This document shows positions 37,806 to 46,141 of a stretch of 59,938 bases of DNA, one piece after another. The DNA is taken from NCBI RefSeq assembly GCF_001557235.1, contig NZ_LSJI01000227.1:1-59938 (forward strand), written 5' to 3'. A program made the translations under genes and the position numbers. Source of the DNA: Phenylobacterium sp. CCH9-H3. GTDB taxonomy: Bacteria > Pseudomonadota > Alphaproteobacteria > Caulobacterales > Caulobacteraceae. Below the pieces are notes generated by a model. The model saw nothing but the letters and a program-made list of their open reading frames with translations, was not told where the DNA came from and made no database searches. The first letter of the stretch is position 1. Each line of letters opens with the position of its first letter.

Positions 37806-37997
37806 ATGGCTGACAACAAGATCCAGGGCGAGGGCGACTACATCTCGGGCAAGAAGTACCAGGACATGCAGCACGAGTTCGCCGAGAAAGGCCCCGTTGA
37901 ACAGAAGGCCCGTGAAGCCGAAGAGGCCCTCGACGGCCCCGAAGGCGAGGCGCTGGAACAGGCGCGCAAGGACACCGGCGAGGGCAAGACCCACTAA
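37806..37997 (+). CDS. Small highly charged hypothetical protein
   Basis: The 63-residue protein begins MADNKIQGEGDYISGKKYQD and is rich in Glu, Lys and Gly, with no hydrophobic segment; a helix-forming, probably disordered, stress-type protein is likely. AAGGAGA lies just before ATG 37806, which justifies this start over an earlier ATG. I do not recognise the family. It is divergent from rbr and overlaps the AlkB gene's end by four bases (CTAA). Its closeness to rbr, AlkB and dps hints at oxidative-stress expression. Confidence 0.7.
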   Translation: MADNKIQGEGDYISGKKYQDMQHEFAEKGPVEQKAREAEEALDGPEGEALEQARKDTGEGKTH

Positions 37998-38554
37998 CCC
38001 CGCAGATTGCGGAAGGTGATGGAGTAGCGGTGCGCCCTGGCCTCGGGGAGCGAGTGTTCCCAGTCCGTGCGCGCCGGCCCCTCCAGCAGATAGATCGAGC
38101 GCGGTTCGAGCGGCACGTTGATCCGCTCGAACCGTTCGCCTTTGCGCCGCCGGAACCGCATCACGGTGGGCGACAGCAGAGAGACCCCCACGACCTTCTC
38201 GAACACCGGCCGGTCACGGTGCCAGCCGATCGGCGCGCCCTCGCGATATTCATTGATCAGAACGTGGGCGAAGTCGCCGGGCGCCACGCCGGCGAAGGCG
38301 GCGGCGCGGTCGCGAAGGGGCAGCAGCCAGCCCGGCAGGGGCTGGGCGTCCACCAGGCCCGGCCCGTTGAAGTCGTACTTCAGCCCGAACGAGATCACCC
38401 GCCGGCGGCCTTCATAGCCGCGGAACTGGAACGGTTCGAACGCCAGCGTCTCCAGCCGAGCGACGAGGTCGGCTTCCTCGGCCGGCGAGATCAGGCCGGC
38501 CTGGTATCGAAAGCCGGGCGGCGCGGCCGGCGGAAGGTCGAACAGGGACGTCAC
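37994..38554 (-). CDS. alkB: AlkB-type 2-oxoglutarate/Fe(II) dioxygenase
   Basis: A repair enzyme that removes methyl groups from alkylated bases in DNA or RNA. The 186-residue protein shows the iron-binding H-x-D in IGWHRDRPVF, the distal His in WEHSLPE and the 2-oxoglutarate Arg in RYSITFRNL. FNGPGL and VLINEYREGAPIGWH agree with the ALKBH8/AlkB-like group. It is shorter than E. coli AlkB (216) by the loss of part of the N-terminal nucleotide lid, common in this subgroup. It is alone, without ada. Confidence 0.85.
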   Translation of the reverse strand: MTSLFDLPPAAPPGFRYQAGLISPAEEADLVARLETLAFEPFQFRGYEGRRRVISFGLKYDFNGPGLVDAQPLPGWLLPLRDRAAAFAGVAPGDFAHVLINEYREGAPIGWHRDRPVFEKVVGVSLLSPTVMRFRRRKGERFERINVPLEPRSIYLLEGPARTDWEHSLPEARAHRYSITFRNLRG

Positions 38555-38630
38555 GGCGTCCAGATGGGCGCAAACGAAGGCGGCGGGAAGGTCGCCCGTC
38601 CCGCCGCCCGTCGTTCACGTCCGCATTCCG

Positions 38631-38987
38631 CTAGTAGCGGGGATAGTCGTTGTAGCCGTAGCGCCGATCGCGATCGCGGCGCGCCTCGCGCACGTTCATC
38701 GACAGGGCGTCGAAGCGGCGGTTGAGGTCGGCGCGCTCCCAGTTGGACAGGCCGTTGCGGCTATAACGCGCCTCCAGGCGCACGAGGCGATTGAACTGGT
38801 CGCGCAGGCGGTAGGCCTCGCGCGAGGTCAGCTGGCCGGAGCGCACGCCCTGGTCGATGCGGAAGTCGATCCGCTCCATGCGCCGCTCGATCGGCATCCA
38901 GTCGCGGCCGTAGCCATAGGGTTGGGCGCTCGCGGCGCCGGCGGTCAGGGCGGTCGCGGCGGCGAGGCCCAGAATGGTGGTCTTCAT
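38631..38987 (-). CDS. Secreted tyrosine-rich repeat protein, single-unit paralogue
   Basis: The 118-residue protein has a signal peptide (MKTTILGLAAATALTAGAAS, cleavage near ASAQP) and a helical domain of about 75 residues: RIDFRIDQGVRSGQLTSREA, YRLRDQFNRLVRLEARY and GLSNWERADLNRRFDALS. It ends in a Tyr/Asp/Arg tail (RRYGYNDYPRY). The gene upstream encodes a paralogue with two such units. No database family comes to mind; it resembles small alphaproteobacterial periplasmic proteins of unknown role. Confidence 0.75.
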   Translation of the reverse strand: MKTTILGLAAATALTAGAASAQPYGYGRDWMPIERRMERIDFRIDQGVRSGQLTSREAYRLRDQFNRLVRLEARYSRNGLSNWERADLNRRFDALSMNVREARRDRDRRYGYNDYPRY

Positions 38988-39077
38988 AACGATCTCTCCT
39001 CGTAACGTGGGGTGTCGTCCCTCGTCCTGGGGGGTCAAAACGGCGGACCTCCCGATCGGTTCAGTGGCTGTGGCGCG

Positions 39078-39656
39078 TCAGTAACGGTTCCACCCGTAGA
39101 CGCGGTCGCCGTCGGCGCGGGCGACGCGGATCTCGGCGCTCAGGTCGTCGAAGCGGCGATCGAGGTCGGCCCGCTCCTCGGCGGACAGCCCGTCGACCCG
39201 GTAACTCGCCTCCACCCGCGCGATGTCGTTGAACTCATCGCGCAGCGCCTCGGCTTCGACGGCCGTCAGCTGGCCGCTGCGCACGCCCCGTTCGATCCGG
39301 GCGTCGAGGTCGAGCTTGCGGTCTTCCATGGCCACATAGCTGTCGACCGCGCCGGTCCGGACCGCGAGGCGCATCTGGTCGTCGATCAGGCCGAAGCGGC
39401 GATCGAGGTCCAGCTTCTCCCGGGCGCTGAGGCCGCCATAGCGGTAGCGGCCTTCCAGGGCCACGAGCGAGGCCATGTCGTCGCGCATCAGCCGGGCCTC
39501 GGCCGTGGTGATCTCGCCCGTGGCGAGGCCGGCGTCGATCCGGTCGTCGAGAACGGCCTGGCGCTCGATCATCGGCATCCAGGCCTGGGCGGACGCCGTC
39601 GTCGCGCCCAGGGTCAGGGCCGCGGCGGCGGCCATCAGAAGTTTGGTCTTGTTCAT
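39078..39656 (-). CDS. Secreted repeat protein, two-unit paralogue
   Basis: The 192-residue protein has a signal peptide ending near TASAQA, then two homologous helical units of about 70 residues (roughly 30-98 and 111-180). Unit 1 holds LDDRIDAGLATGEITTAEAR; unit 2 holds LDARIERGVRSGQLTAVEAE and GLSAEERADLDRRFDDLSAE. Unit 2 is closer to the single-unit neighbour at 38631 than to unit 1. The tail reads RVYGWNRY. The start at 39656 is fixed by the signal peptide. It is probably periplasmic; ligand unknown. Confidence 0.75.
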   Translation of the reverse strand: MNKTKLLMAAAAALTLGATTASAQAWMPMIERQAVLDDRIDAGLATGEITTAEARLMRDDMASLVALEGRYRYGGLSAREKLDLDRRFGLIDDQMRLAVRTGAVDSYVAMEDRKLDLDARIERGVRSGQLTAVEAEALRDEFNDIARVEASYRVDGLSAEERADLDRRFDDLSAEIRVARADGDRVYGWNRY

Positions 39657-39808
39657 CGTTCGGACTCCTCGAGCTTGGTCACCTGCTCGTTGGTCCCCCC
39701 GATGGGGAGGCGAAACTCCGCCGGTCCGAATTGGTTCAGCGGCGCCGCAGGGCCGTTCACGCATCCGTGAAGACCCGACGGGGCCCGACAGGGGCAGGAT
39801 CGCGGGTC

Positions 39809-40402
39809 GTGAGAGCCGTCATCCTGGCCCTTCTGTTCCTGGCGGCGATCCCTGCGCCCCTGGCTGCGCAGGGGCGTGCGGACGTCATGTACGTCCCCAC
39901 GCCGCACGGGACCGTCGACGCCATGCTGGCCCTGGGCGAGGTCGGCCCCGGCGACGTCCTCTACGATCTGGGATCCGGCGACGGACGCATCCCCATCGCG
40001 GCGGCGAAGCGGTTCGGGATCCGGGCGGTCGGGATCGAGATCGATCCCGAATGGCTTGGGAAGGCGCGGGCGAACGCGCGGGCCGCGGGCGTTGGCCGGC
40101 TGGTGAGATTCCGCCGCCAGGACCTGTTCCGCGCGGACTTCCGCGAAGCCACCGTCGTCACCCTCTACCTGTTGCCCGAGCTGAACCTGCGCCTGCGGCC
40201 GCGGCTGCTGACCGAGCTGCGCCCCGGAACGCGCATCGTGAGCCATGCCTTCGACATGGGCGACTGGGCGCCGGAGAAGGTCGTCGACATGGGCGGCGGC
40301 GACCGCATCTACCTGTGGCGCGTGCCCGAGCCGCCGTCGTCCGCGCCATCCGCGCCGATCATACCTTCGGATGGGCGTGGCCCTGGCCGCGGGAACAAAT
40401 AA
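39809..40402 (+). CDS. Class I methyltransferase-like protein with an N-terminal export or anchor segment
   Basis: Of 197 residues, 1-22 look like a signal peptide (VRAVILALLFLAAIPAPLAA, then QG). The rest is a Rossmann methyltransferase: motif I VLYDLGSGDGRIPIAAA, the acidic end of strand 2 in VGIEIDPEWL, motif IV region LYLLPELN and VSHAFDMGDW. It is close to the FAM173/ATPSCKMT-type lysine methyltransferases, which also have an N-terminal membrane segment but face the SAM-containing side. GTG 39809 is preferred because it starts the hydrophobic run. Either SAM use is cytoplasmic with a retained anchor, or the domain is non-catalytic outside. Confidence 0.72.
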   Translation: MRAVILALLFLAAIPAPLAAQGRADVMYVPTPHGTVDAMLALGEVGPGDVLYDLGSGDGRIPIAAAKRFGIRAVGIEIDPEWLGKARANARAAGVGRLVRFRRQDLFRADFREATVVTLYLLPELNLRLRPRLLTELRPGTRIVSHAFDMGDWAPEKVVDMGGGDRIYLWRVPEPPSSAPSAPIIPSDGRGPGRGNK

Positions 40403-40408
40403 TCCCTC

Positions 40409-40443
40409 TGGATAATTGCATATCCATCGATATCAGCTATATT
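40409..40443 (+). promoter_or_regulatory. Promoter with operator-like palindrome before DUF2061-dps
   Basis: TTGCAT (40416-40421) and TATATT (40438-40443) could be -35 and -10 boxes with a 16-base spacing. A palindrome TGGATA-ATTGCA-TATCCA (40409-40426) overlaps the -35, a repressor-like arrangement. The stretch is AT-rich, unlike its surroundings. Confidence 0.5.
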
Positions 40444-40470
40444 GAGAACAGTTCGCAACAAGGGGCCGCC

Positions 40471-40677
40471 ATGCGCCTCGCCGCCAAAACCTTCAGCTGG
40501 TCGCTGGTTCACATGACCGTCGCCATCGCCGTGGCCTATGCTCTGACCCAGAACTGGCGCGCCGCGCTGGCCGTGGGATTGATCGAACCGGTATTCCAGA
40601 CCCTCGCGTTCGCCCTGCACGAGCGCGCCTGGGCCGCGCGCGAGCCGATCCCCGTCCGCGTCCACGCCCACCATTGA
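40471..40677 (+). CDS. DUF2061 small membrane protein
   Basis: The 68-residue protein starts MRLAAKTFSWSLVHMTVAIA and has two hydrophobic helices (TVAIAVAYALTQNW and AALAVGLIEPVFQTLAFALH), with the VGLIEP and TLAFALHERAW pattern of DUF2061. The tail is His-rich (VRVHAHH). Function is unknown. It lies 16 bases upstream of dps, so the two share a transcript. Confidence 0.8.
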   Translation: MRLAAKTFSWSLVHMTVAIAVAYALTQNWRAALAVGLIEPVFQTLAFALHERAWAAREPIPVRVHAHH

Positions 40678-40693
40678 TCGAGAGGGACAACCT

Positions 40694-41131
40694 ATGGCCG
40701 ACAAATCCCAGAAGAAGGTCGCCGCCGGCCTCGCCAAGCTGCTGGCCGACACCTACGCCGTCTATCTGAAGACGCACGGCTACCACTGGAATGTCCGCGG
40801 CCCGAACTTCGGGTCGCTGCACAACCTGTTCATGACCCAGTACACCGAGATGTGGGCCTCGATCGACCTGATCGCCGAGCGCATCCGGGCGCTGGGCGAG
40901 TACGCCCCGCAGGGCTACGGCGCCTTCGCCGACCTGTCCGACATCAAGGACGGCGATCCCAAGCGCGACGCCGAGGCCATGCTCAAGGAGTTGGTGGCCG
41001 ACCACGCGACCCTGGTGGCGACCGCCAAGGCCGCCCGCGAAGGCGCCGACGACGTCACCGCCTCCCTCATCGACGCCCGCGTCGAAGCCCACGAGAAGCA
41101 CGCCTGGATGCTGCGCGTCTCGATCGGCTAA
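40694..41131 (+). CDS. dps: Dps: DNA-binding ferritin-like stress protein
   Basis: Dps forms a 12-mer that oxidises iron with H2O2 and shields DNA in stationary phase. The 145-residue protein has the inter-subunit ferroxidase ligands H31 (YHWNVRGPNF), H43, D58 and E62 (ASIDLIAERIRALG). The N-terminal tail is short and Lys-rich (MADKSQKK), the part that contacts DNA. It follows DUF2061 under a promoter with an operator-like palindrome. Its stop interlocks with the DUF2339 gene (CTAA). Confidence 0.93.
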   Translation: MADKSQKKVAAGLAKLLADTYAVYLKTHGYHWNVRGPNFGSLHNLFMTQYTEMWASIDLIAERIRALGEYAPQGYGAFADLSDIKDGDPKRDAEAMLKELVADHATLVATAKAAREGADDVTASLIDARVEAHEKHAWMLRVSIG

Positions 41132-44100
41132 AGGCCGACGCCGTCCTCGGCGGGCGCCTTGCGGCCCAGCAGGCTGTCGGTCCCGCCGAGGCGTCGCACG
41201 ATCACGGCGGCGCCCAGCAGCAGCGCCCCCACCGCCAGGAATGAGGCAGCGCGGATGATCCCGTCCAGCCGGGACATGTCGAACAGGAAGATCTTGGCCA
41301 GCGTCACCATCAGGACGGCCAGCCCGGCCCCGCGTAGGTCGGCGGACCGGCGCGCGGCGCCGTAGACCAGCAGGCCGAAGCCGTAGACGCCCCAGGCCGC
41401 CGAGAAGGCCCAGGTCTCCAGGCTCGCCTCCTGCAGGGTCGGTCGCATGTCGTAGCCACGGAAGCCCAATCGCACGAACAGGCTCAGCAGGGCGAACGCG
41501 ATCCCCACCACCATGACCCGTGACGCGCGCGCCAGCAGCGCGACCCCGGCCTGGGCCGCCGAGCGCGCCAGTTCGTACGCCATGCCGGCGCCTGCCCCGT
41601 AGAGCGCCAGCAGCAGCACGGTGGCCCGCATGCCGGCCAGGGGGCGGTCGATCGGCCCCCACCAGGGGCTCGCACCATAGCCGAAGACCACGAGAGCGAC
41701 GACAAGCGCGCCCCAGGCGCCCAGCCGCCCGATCCGCGCGATGGGCTCGGCGAACGCCGAGACCGTCCAGGAGCGCTCCGCGGCGCACTCACCCAGCCAA
41801 ATGACGCCACGCGCGACCAACAGGGCGATCACAGCATAGGCCGCAGCCTCGGCCCGACCGACGGTGTCGAAGCCGCCATGCAGGCTGGACCCCTGGAAGA
41901 GGCGGCGTGTCTCCATCAGGCCCCATACGAGGGCGAATGCGAAGGCGGCCAGCCCGTACGTCGCCAGCAGCGCACGGTTGATCGCCACCTTTCGCCAGGT
42001 GGCCGCGGCCAGGAGCGCGGCGGGAACAAGGAAGCCGACGGCCAAGCTGTCGAGCAGGCGCGGACCCGCCACGGCCGGCGTCCAGGACGCCCAGAGCGGG
42101 TTGAAGCCGATCACCTGCAGCGCCAGCCCATGGGCAAGGCCCACGACGAGCAGCACCTGTCCTCGCCAGCGGCCGATCACGCTGGAGTCGACGCGCACCG
42201 CCTGCGCCGACGTCAACCCGGCGGCGAGCAGCAACAGCGTCCGGAGCGACGCCTCCATGAAAAGGTCCAGTCCGATGCCGTTGGCCGGCCCTCCTGAGGC
42301 CGCGAGGCGGAGCAGCACCGCTGCCCCCGTGAGTCCCACAAGCAGCGCCGCCGTGCCGAGCGCCTCAGCGCTGGTCTTCGGTCGGTCCGGCCGATCCGCC
42401 AGCCGCGCGCCGCCCCAGGCCAGTCCGGCGCTGGCGATGGCCGAGAAGGCGAACAGCCACCGGGGCGTCTCGCGGTCGGACAGGGCTTCGAAGAGCGCGG
42501 GCGACGTCAGCGCCGCCATCGACGCCAGGGCGCCCGCAACCATCACCGCCGCAAAGCCCCGCCAGCCGAGGCGTGCGTGCAGGCCCGCGGCCGCTGCCGA
42601 CAGCGCCGCGGCCGCGACGGGGGCGGCCACGTCGTTGAACGCCGCGTCGATGGCGAACAGCGCCGCCCCGCCGGCCGCCCAGAGCCAGACGGCCAGCGGC
42701 AGATCGCGGGCGGGCCCGTCCGAACTGCGCGCCAGGATCAGGGCGCCCGCAAACAGCAGGAGCCCGCCGCCGGCGGCCGGCAGCCACGGAGCGGCTGCGG
42801 TCGCAGGACCATGCAGGCTCACCGCCAGGATGAACCCGACGAAGCCGGCCGCCGCCGCGCCGAGCCGAAGCCGGATGCTTCCCCGACGCATGCCCGCCCA
42901 GACGCCGGCCCCAGCCAGCGCCACGGTCAGCATGCCGCCCCCCGCCTCGCGCACCGCGGGATCCGGTCCGGGAGCGGCGTAAGCGATCAGGAAGCCCAAG
43001 GCGGGCGCGTAGGCCGCGATCTGCAGCAGAGGCGGGATCAGCCCCCGGCGCGCGAGGCCGGCCGCTAGGACCGCCAGCACTGCCGCCGCGGCGGCGGCCG
43101 GTTCGAAGCCGCCGCGCGCCGCCGTCGCCCAGAGCGCGGTCACAAGGATCGCGGCGGCGGCCACGGCTGCGGTCGGCAACCCACCGAAGACGCCCGCGCC
43201 CCCGGTGGGCGTCTCACCCCGACGACGACGCCATTCCACCGCCAGTCCGGACAGTGCGACGGGCGTCAGCGCCAGGGCGGCGACCCTCACATAGCCCTCG
43301 GCTGCGAAGCCCGCGGCGGCCCAGCCGAAGGCCCCGGCCAGCGTCGCCATCCCGGCGCCGCCCCAGCGCCGGAATCCGGCGACGGCGTAACCGGTGACGG
43401 CGATCAGGGCGAGGTAGGCGGTCAGCGCCGGCGCCGTCCAGTGCGCGGGCCCGGTGATCGCGGGCGCGAGGAAGCCGCCCAGGATGGCGAGGATCGCGAG
43501 CGCCTCGCCATGTCGGAACGCCAGCGCCAGAAGGCCGATGGAAATGGCCGCCAACAGGCCGCCGGCGGCGGTCAGCCCGATGAAGGCGTAAAGCCAGTAC
43601 GACGCCCAGGCCGCGCCATAGAGCGTGGCCGCCCCGGCGCCGGCGGCCAGCGCAGCGGCTGACGGATGGTCGCTGCGCCGTTTCAGCCACTCACTGGCCG
43701 CCAACAGCACGAGCCCCGTGACCACGGCCGCGGCGATCCGCATCGGCGGCGTGAACAGGCCGCGCTGCGCCGCGTAGGTCACCAGGAACAGGCCGCCCAG
43801 CGCCAGGGCGCCGCCGCCGGCCCAGGCCAGGCCATTTTCCTCCAGCCAGCCGCGAACGACGTCGCGCAGCGGCGGCCTAGCCGGCCTGCGCGGCGTGGGC
43901 GCCGTCATCGTAGACCGCGCAGGCTCCATCCGGACAGGCTCGGGCTGAACAACCTTCTCGGCCGTCGGCCTAGTCCGAACGACCGCCTCGGGCTCCGGTT
44001 TGGCGGTCTCCGCACGCCGCGACGCCGCCCCATGCTCAAGCTGCTCCTTCAGGTCGAGCAGCCGGCGCTCAAGCCCGTACGTCCGCGCCTTGAGATCGCT

Positions 44101-44166
44101 GACGCGCAAGGTCAGGAAGGTCGCCCACGCGAGCAAACCCACCACCAGAAGCCAGAGCATACCCAC
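41128..44166 (-). CDS. DUF2339 multi-span membrane protein
   Basis: The 1012-residue protein has an N-terminal membrane helix, a short coiled coil (residues about 24-45, DLKARTYGLERRLLDLKEQL), a Pro/Arg-rich linker, and then more than twenty hydrophobic helices rich in Ala, Gly and Leu. ENGLAWAGGGALALGGLFLV opens the membrane part, as in DUF2339 (PF10101). Function is unknown; members are large integral proteins sometimes linked to cell-surface polysaccharide or stress. The neighbouring erythromycin-esterase-like gene is in the same direction with 45 bases between. Confidence 0.8.
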   Translation of the reverse strand: MGMLWLLVVGLLAWATFLTLRVSDLKARTYGLERRLLDLKEQLEHGAASRRAETAKPEPEAVVRTRPTAEKVVQPEPVRMEPARSTMTAPTPRRPARPPLRDVVRGWLEENGLAWAGGGALALGGLFLVTYAAQRGLFTPPMRIAAAVVTGLVLLAASEWLKRRSDHPSAAALAAGAGAATLYGAAWASYWLYAFIGLTAAGGLLAAISIGLLALAFRHGEALAILAILGGFLAPAITGPAHWTAPALTAYLALIAVTGYAVAGFRRWGGAGMATLAGAFGWAAAGFAAEGYVRVAALALTPVALSGLAVEWRRRRGETPTGGAGVFGGLPTAAVAAAAILVTALWATAARGGFEPAAAAAAVLAVLAAGLARRGLIPPLLQIAAYAPALGFLIAYAAPGPDPAVREAGGGMLTVALAGAGVWAGMRRGSIRLRLGAAAAGFVGFILAVSLHGPATAAAPWLPAAGGGLLLFAGALILARSSDGPARDLPLAVWLWAAGGAALFAIDAAFNDVAAPVAAAALSAAAAGLHARLGWRGFAAVMVAGALASMAALTSPALFEALSDRETPRWLFAFSAIASAGLAWGGARLADRPDRPKTSAEALGTAALLVGLTGAAVLLRLAASGGPANGIGLDLFMEASLRTLLLLAAGLTSAQAVRVDSSVIGRWRGQVLLVVGLAHGLALQVIGFNPLWASWTPAVAGPRLLDSLAVGFLVPAALLAAATWRKVAINRALLATYGLAAFAFALVWGLMETRRLFQGSSLHGGFDTVGRAEAAAYAVIALLVARGVIWLGECAAERSWTVSAFAEPIARIGRLGAWGALVVALVVFGYGASPWWGPIDRPLAGMRATVLLLALYGAGAGMAYELARSAAQAGVALLARASRVMVVGIAFALLSLFVRLGFRGYDMRPTLQEASLETWAFSAAWGVYGFGLLVYGAARRSADLRGAGLAVLMVTLAKIFLFDMSRLDGIIRAASFLAVGALLLGAAVIVRRLGGTDSLLGRKAPAEDGVGL

Positions 44167-44211
44167 GCCTCGCGCGCCGCTCCCCCGCGGCTGGGTGGTG
44201 ACCCTAGCCGG

Positions 44212-45555
44212 CTACAACCCAAACGGCCAAGTGTCGTCCTCGCCCGGGGCGGCCGGGGCTCCGGCGAGTGGCGTCACGGGCGTGGTTTCGTCGAACCAGA
44301 CCCAGGCGTCGAACTGCTCGGCGAGGCGGCATTCGGCGTAGTGGCTCCACCGTTCGGTCTCCGGCCGGTAGATGACGCCGACGAAGCGTTCCAGGCGGGG
44401 ATCGGACAGCACGCGGCGCACGCCGTTCGGGCCGGGGCGCAGGTCGAGCAGGAAGCGGTCCAGGCCGGCGTTGTGCGACTGGCGCTCCTGGCTCTCCGCC
44501 AGCGAGGGGCGGAGGGTCTTTACCTCCATCGGCGCATCCCAGTCCGAGGCGCAGGCCACCTTTCCCGCATGGGTCCCGAAGCCGATCAGGCGCGCCTCGT
44601 CGGCCCACTGTTCGCGGCAGAGCTGGCCCAGGTTGATCTCGTCGCGGACCATGCCCATCTCGGTCGCCCGCGCATCGCCGATGTGGGAATTGTGCGCCCA
44701 GACCACCGCGCGGGCGTGCCCGCCCCTGGCGTCCATCAGCGCCTTGAGCGTCTCGAACATGTGCGTGTCGCGCAGGTTCCAGGCCTCGGCGCCGCCATAG
44801 TACATGGCGCGGTAATAGGCTTCGGCGTCGCGGACCAGCCGGGCGCTCTGGACCGCATCCAGCAGACCCTCCTCGCCGTCGCCGCTGGGCCGTTCCCGGA
44901 GCTGGCGGGCCAGCATGTCGGCGAGCATGGAGGTCACCGCGCCCTCGCAGCTGGCGTAGCGGCCGGAGACCGCCATCCGCCCATAGGTCTGCGGCTCCTG
45001 GACCCAGGGATTGAGACACCCATAGCGCTCACGCGCGACATTGGCCGCCTCGGGGTCCGCCTGGTCGAGATAGTCGACCACCGCCCGCATCGAGCCCGCG
45101 AGGTTGTAGAGGTCCAGTCCGTAGACGCCCGCCTGGTCTGCGCGGGAGCGGGTCCGATTGTGCTGGGCCAACCAGCCCAGGAAGGCGTCGAACTCGCGGT
45201 TCCTCCACATCCAGGTCGGGAAGCGGGCGAAGGCTCCGGCGGCCGGGCGCGCGCGACCGCGGACCCGGGCGTCCAGCACCCGCGCATCCGGCCAGTCGGC
45301 CTCCAGGGCCACGATGTCGAAGCCGCGCTTCTCGACCAGCCAACGCGTGATCGCGGCCCGGGCGCGGTAGAATTCGGACGTGCCGTGGGTGGCCTCGCCC
45401 AGCAGCACCACGCGCGCGTCGCCGAACCGGTCGAACATCCGCCCGAAGGCGGGATCGTCGAAGTCGGGCAACGGTTCGGCGGCGGCGGCGATCTGGCTCG
45501 AGGGGCCGCGCGGATAGGTCCGCGGCGGCTCGACGTGCGAATGAATGTCCGGCAT
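44212..45555 (-). CDS. Erythromycin esterase-family hydrolase
   Basis: The 447-residue protein has the family core: VVLLGEATHGTSEFYRAR with the Glu/His pair, DIVALEADWPDA, the AVVWAHNSHIGDARATEMG region and LIGFGTHAGKVA. Members named EreA and EreB open macrolides; most chromosomal members, including this one by context, act on unknown esters. GGGGAG before ATG 45555 supports the start; a slightly earlier in-frame start lacks it. It is in the same direction as the DUF2339 gene. Resistance should not be inferred. Confidence 0.85.
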   Translation of the reverse strand: MPDIHSHVEPPRTYPRGPSSQIAAAAEPLPDFDDPAFGRMFDRFGDARVVLLGEATHGTSEFYRARAAITRWLVEKRGFDIVALEADWPDARVLDARVRGRARPAAGAFARFPTWMWRNREFDAFLGWLAQHNRTRSRADQAGVYGLDLYNLAGSMRAVVDYLDQADPEAANVARERYGCLNPWVQEPQTYGRMAVSGRYASCEGAVTSMLADMLARQLRERPSGDGEEGLLDAVQSARLVRDAEAYYRAMYYGGAEAWNLRDTHMFETLKALMDARGGHARAVVWAHNSHIGDARATEMGMVRDEINLGQLCREQWADEARLIGFGTHAGKVACASDWDAPMEVKTLRPSLAESQERQSHNAGLDRFLLDLRPGPNGVRRVLSDPRLERFVGVIYRPETERWSHYAECRLAEQFDAWVWFDETTPVTPLAGAPAAPGEDDTWPFGL

Positions 45556-45852
45556 GGCGACTCCCCGGATACGCAACCCGGGGACCATCGCGCGGGTTCC
45601 CGGCGGAAGCCGGTCGGGAGGATGGCGAAACGGCGACCATCGGGTTGCGCCAGCCGAGACCCCTGGCAGGGGCCGCGTCGCGCCGCCAGGCGACTTGGCG
45701 AGATCGACCCCCTATCGCCCGCCTGGCAGCAGCCTGCTCGCTGGAGTGCTAACATTTTGGATTCATAGAACTTTCATCCAGAATCGGTTTTCCTGTCATA
45801 CAGCGCGGCCGGGACGTCGCAGGCCGCGCGCCGTAAGAGCGCGAGGTCACGA
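45556..45852. other. Gene-free stretch between the esterase-like gene and usg
   Basis: These 297 bases hold the divergent promoters of both genes. The first two thirds are GC-rich without a credible gene; a 48-codon open frame near 45622 lacks a spaced ribosome site. About 45750-45800 is AT-rich (CTAACATTTTGGATTCAT) and probably contains the usg promoter. Confidence 0.5.
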
Positions 45853-46125
45853 ATGAAACCGTCACCTGAGTTCCGGAAGCAGATGGAAGGCTACAGCCTG
45901 ACCACGGCCGAGATCCTCTATCGGATGCCTGACCACCCCAGCCTGCTGCAGAGCTATCTCTGGCAGGACTACGACATCTTCCCGGAGTTCCCGACGCTCC
46001 GGAAGTTCCTGGATTTCTGGACCCGCACCCTCGACGGCCCGCTGTTCAAGGTGACCGTCGGCCATTGCAAGCTGATCAAGCCCGCCGAACTGAAGGCCAT
46101 CGGCGCCGAGTTCCGGCTGCAATAG
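45853..46125 (+). CDS. usg: Usg family protein
   Basis: The 90-residue protein MKPSPEFRKQMEGYSLTTAE ... ILYRMPDHPSLLQSYLWQDY ... FPTLRKFLDFWTRTLDGPLF matches the Usg family of alphaproteobacteria, named for an unknown gene first seen upstream of another gene in Caulobacter. It is a compact alpha/beta protein without signal, metal motif or known reaction. It converges on the glycine-zipper gene with 16 bases between. Confidence 0.85.
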   Translation: MKPSPEFRKQMEGYSLTTAEILYRMPDHPSLLQSYLWQDYDIFPEFPTLRKFLDFWTRTLDGPLFKVTVGHCKLIKPAELKAIGAEFRLQ

Positions 46126-46141
46126 GCGGGCCTGGCCGGAC

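Noticed and set aside
44212..45555. Macrolide resistance by erythromycin esterase
   Set aside because: Most chromosomal family members are not macrolide esterases, and nothing here suggests a resistance cassette.
43666..45768. A 700-codon open frame on the plus strand
   Set aside because: It is antisense to the DUF2339 and esterase-family genes, which have real motifs; the translation is a shadow rich in Arg, His and Gln.
45622..45768. A 48-codon frame between the esterase-like gene and usg
   Set aside because: It has no spaced ribosome site, arginine-rich shadow composition and no recognisable similarity.
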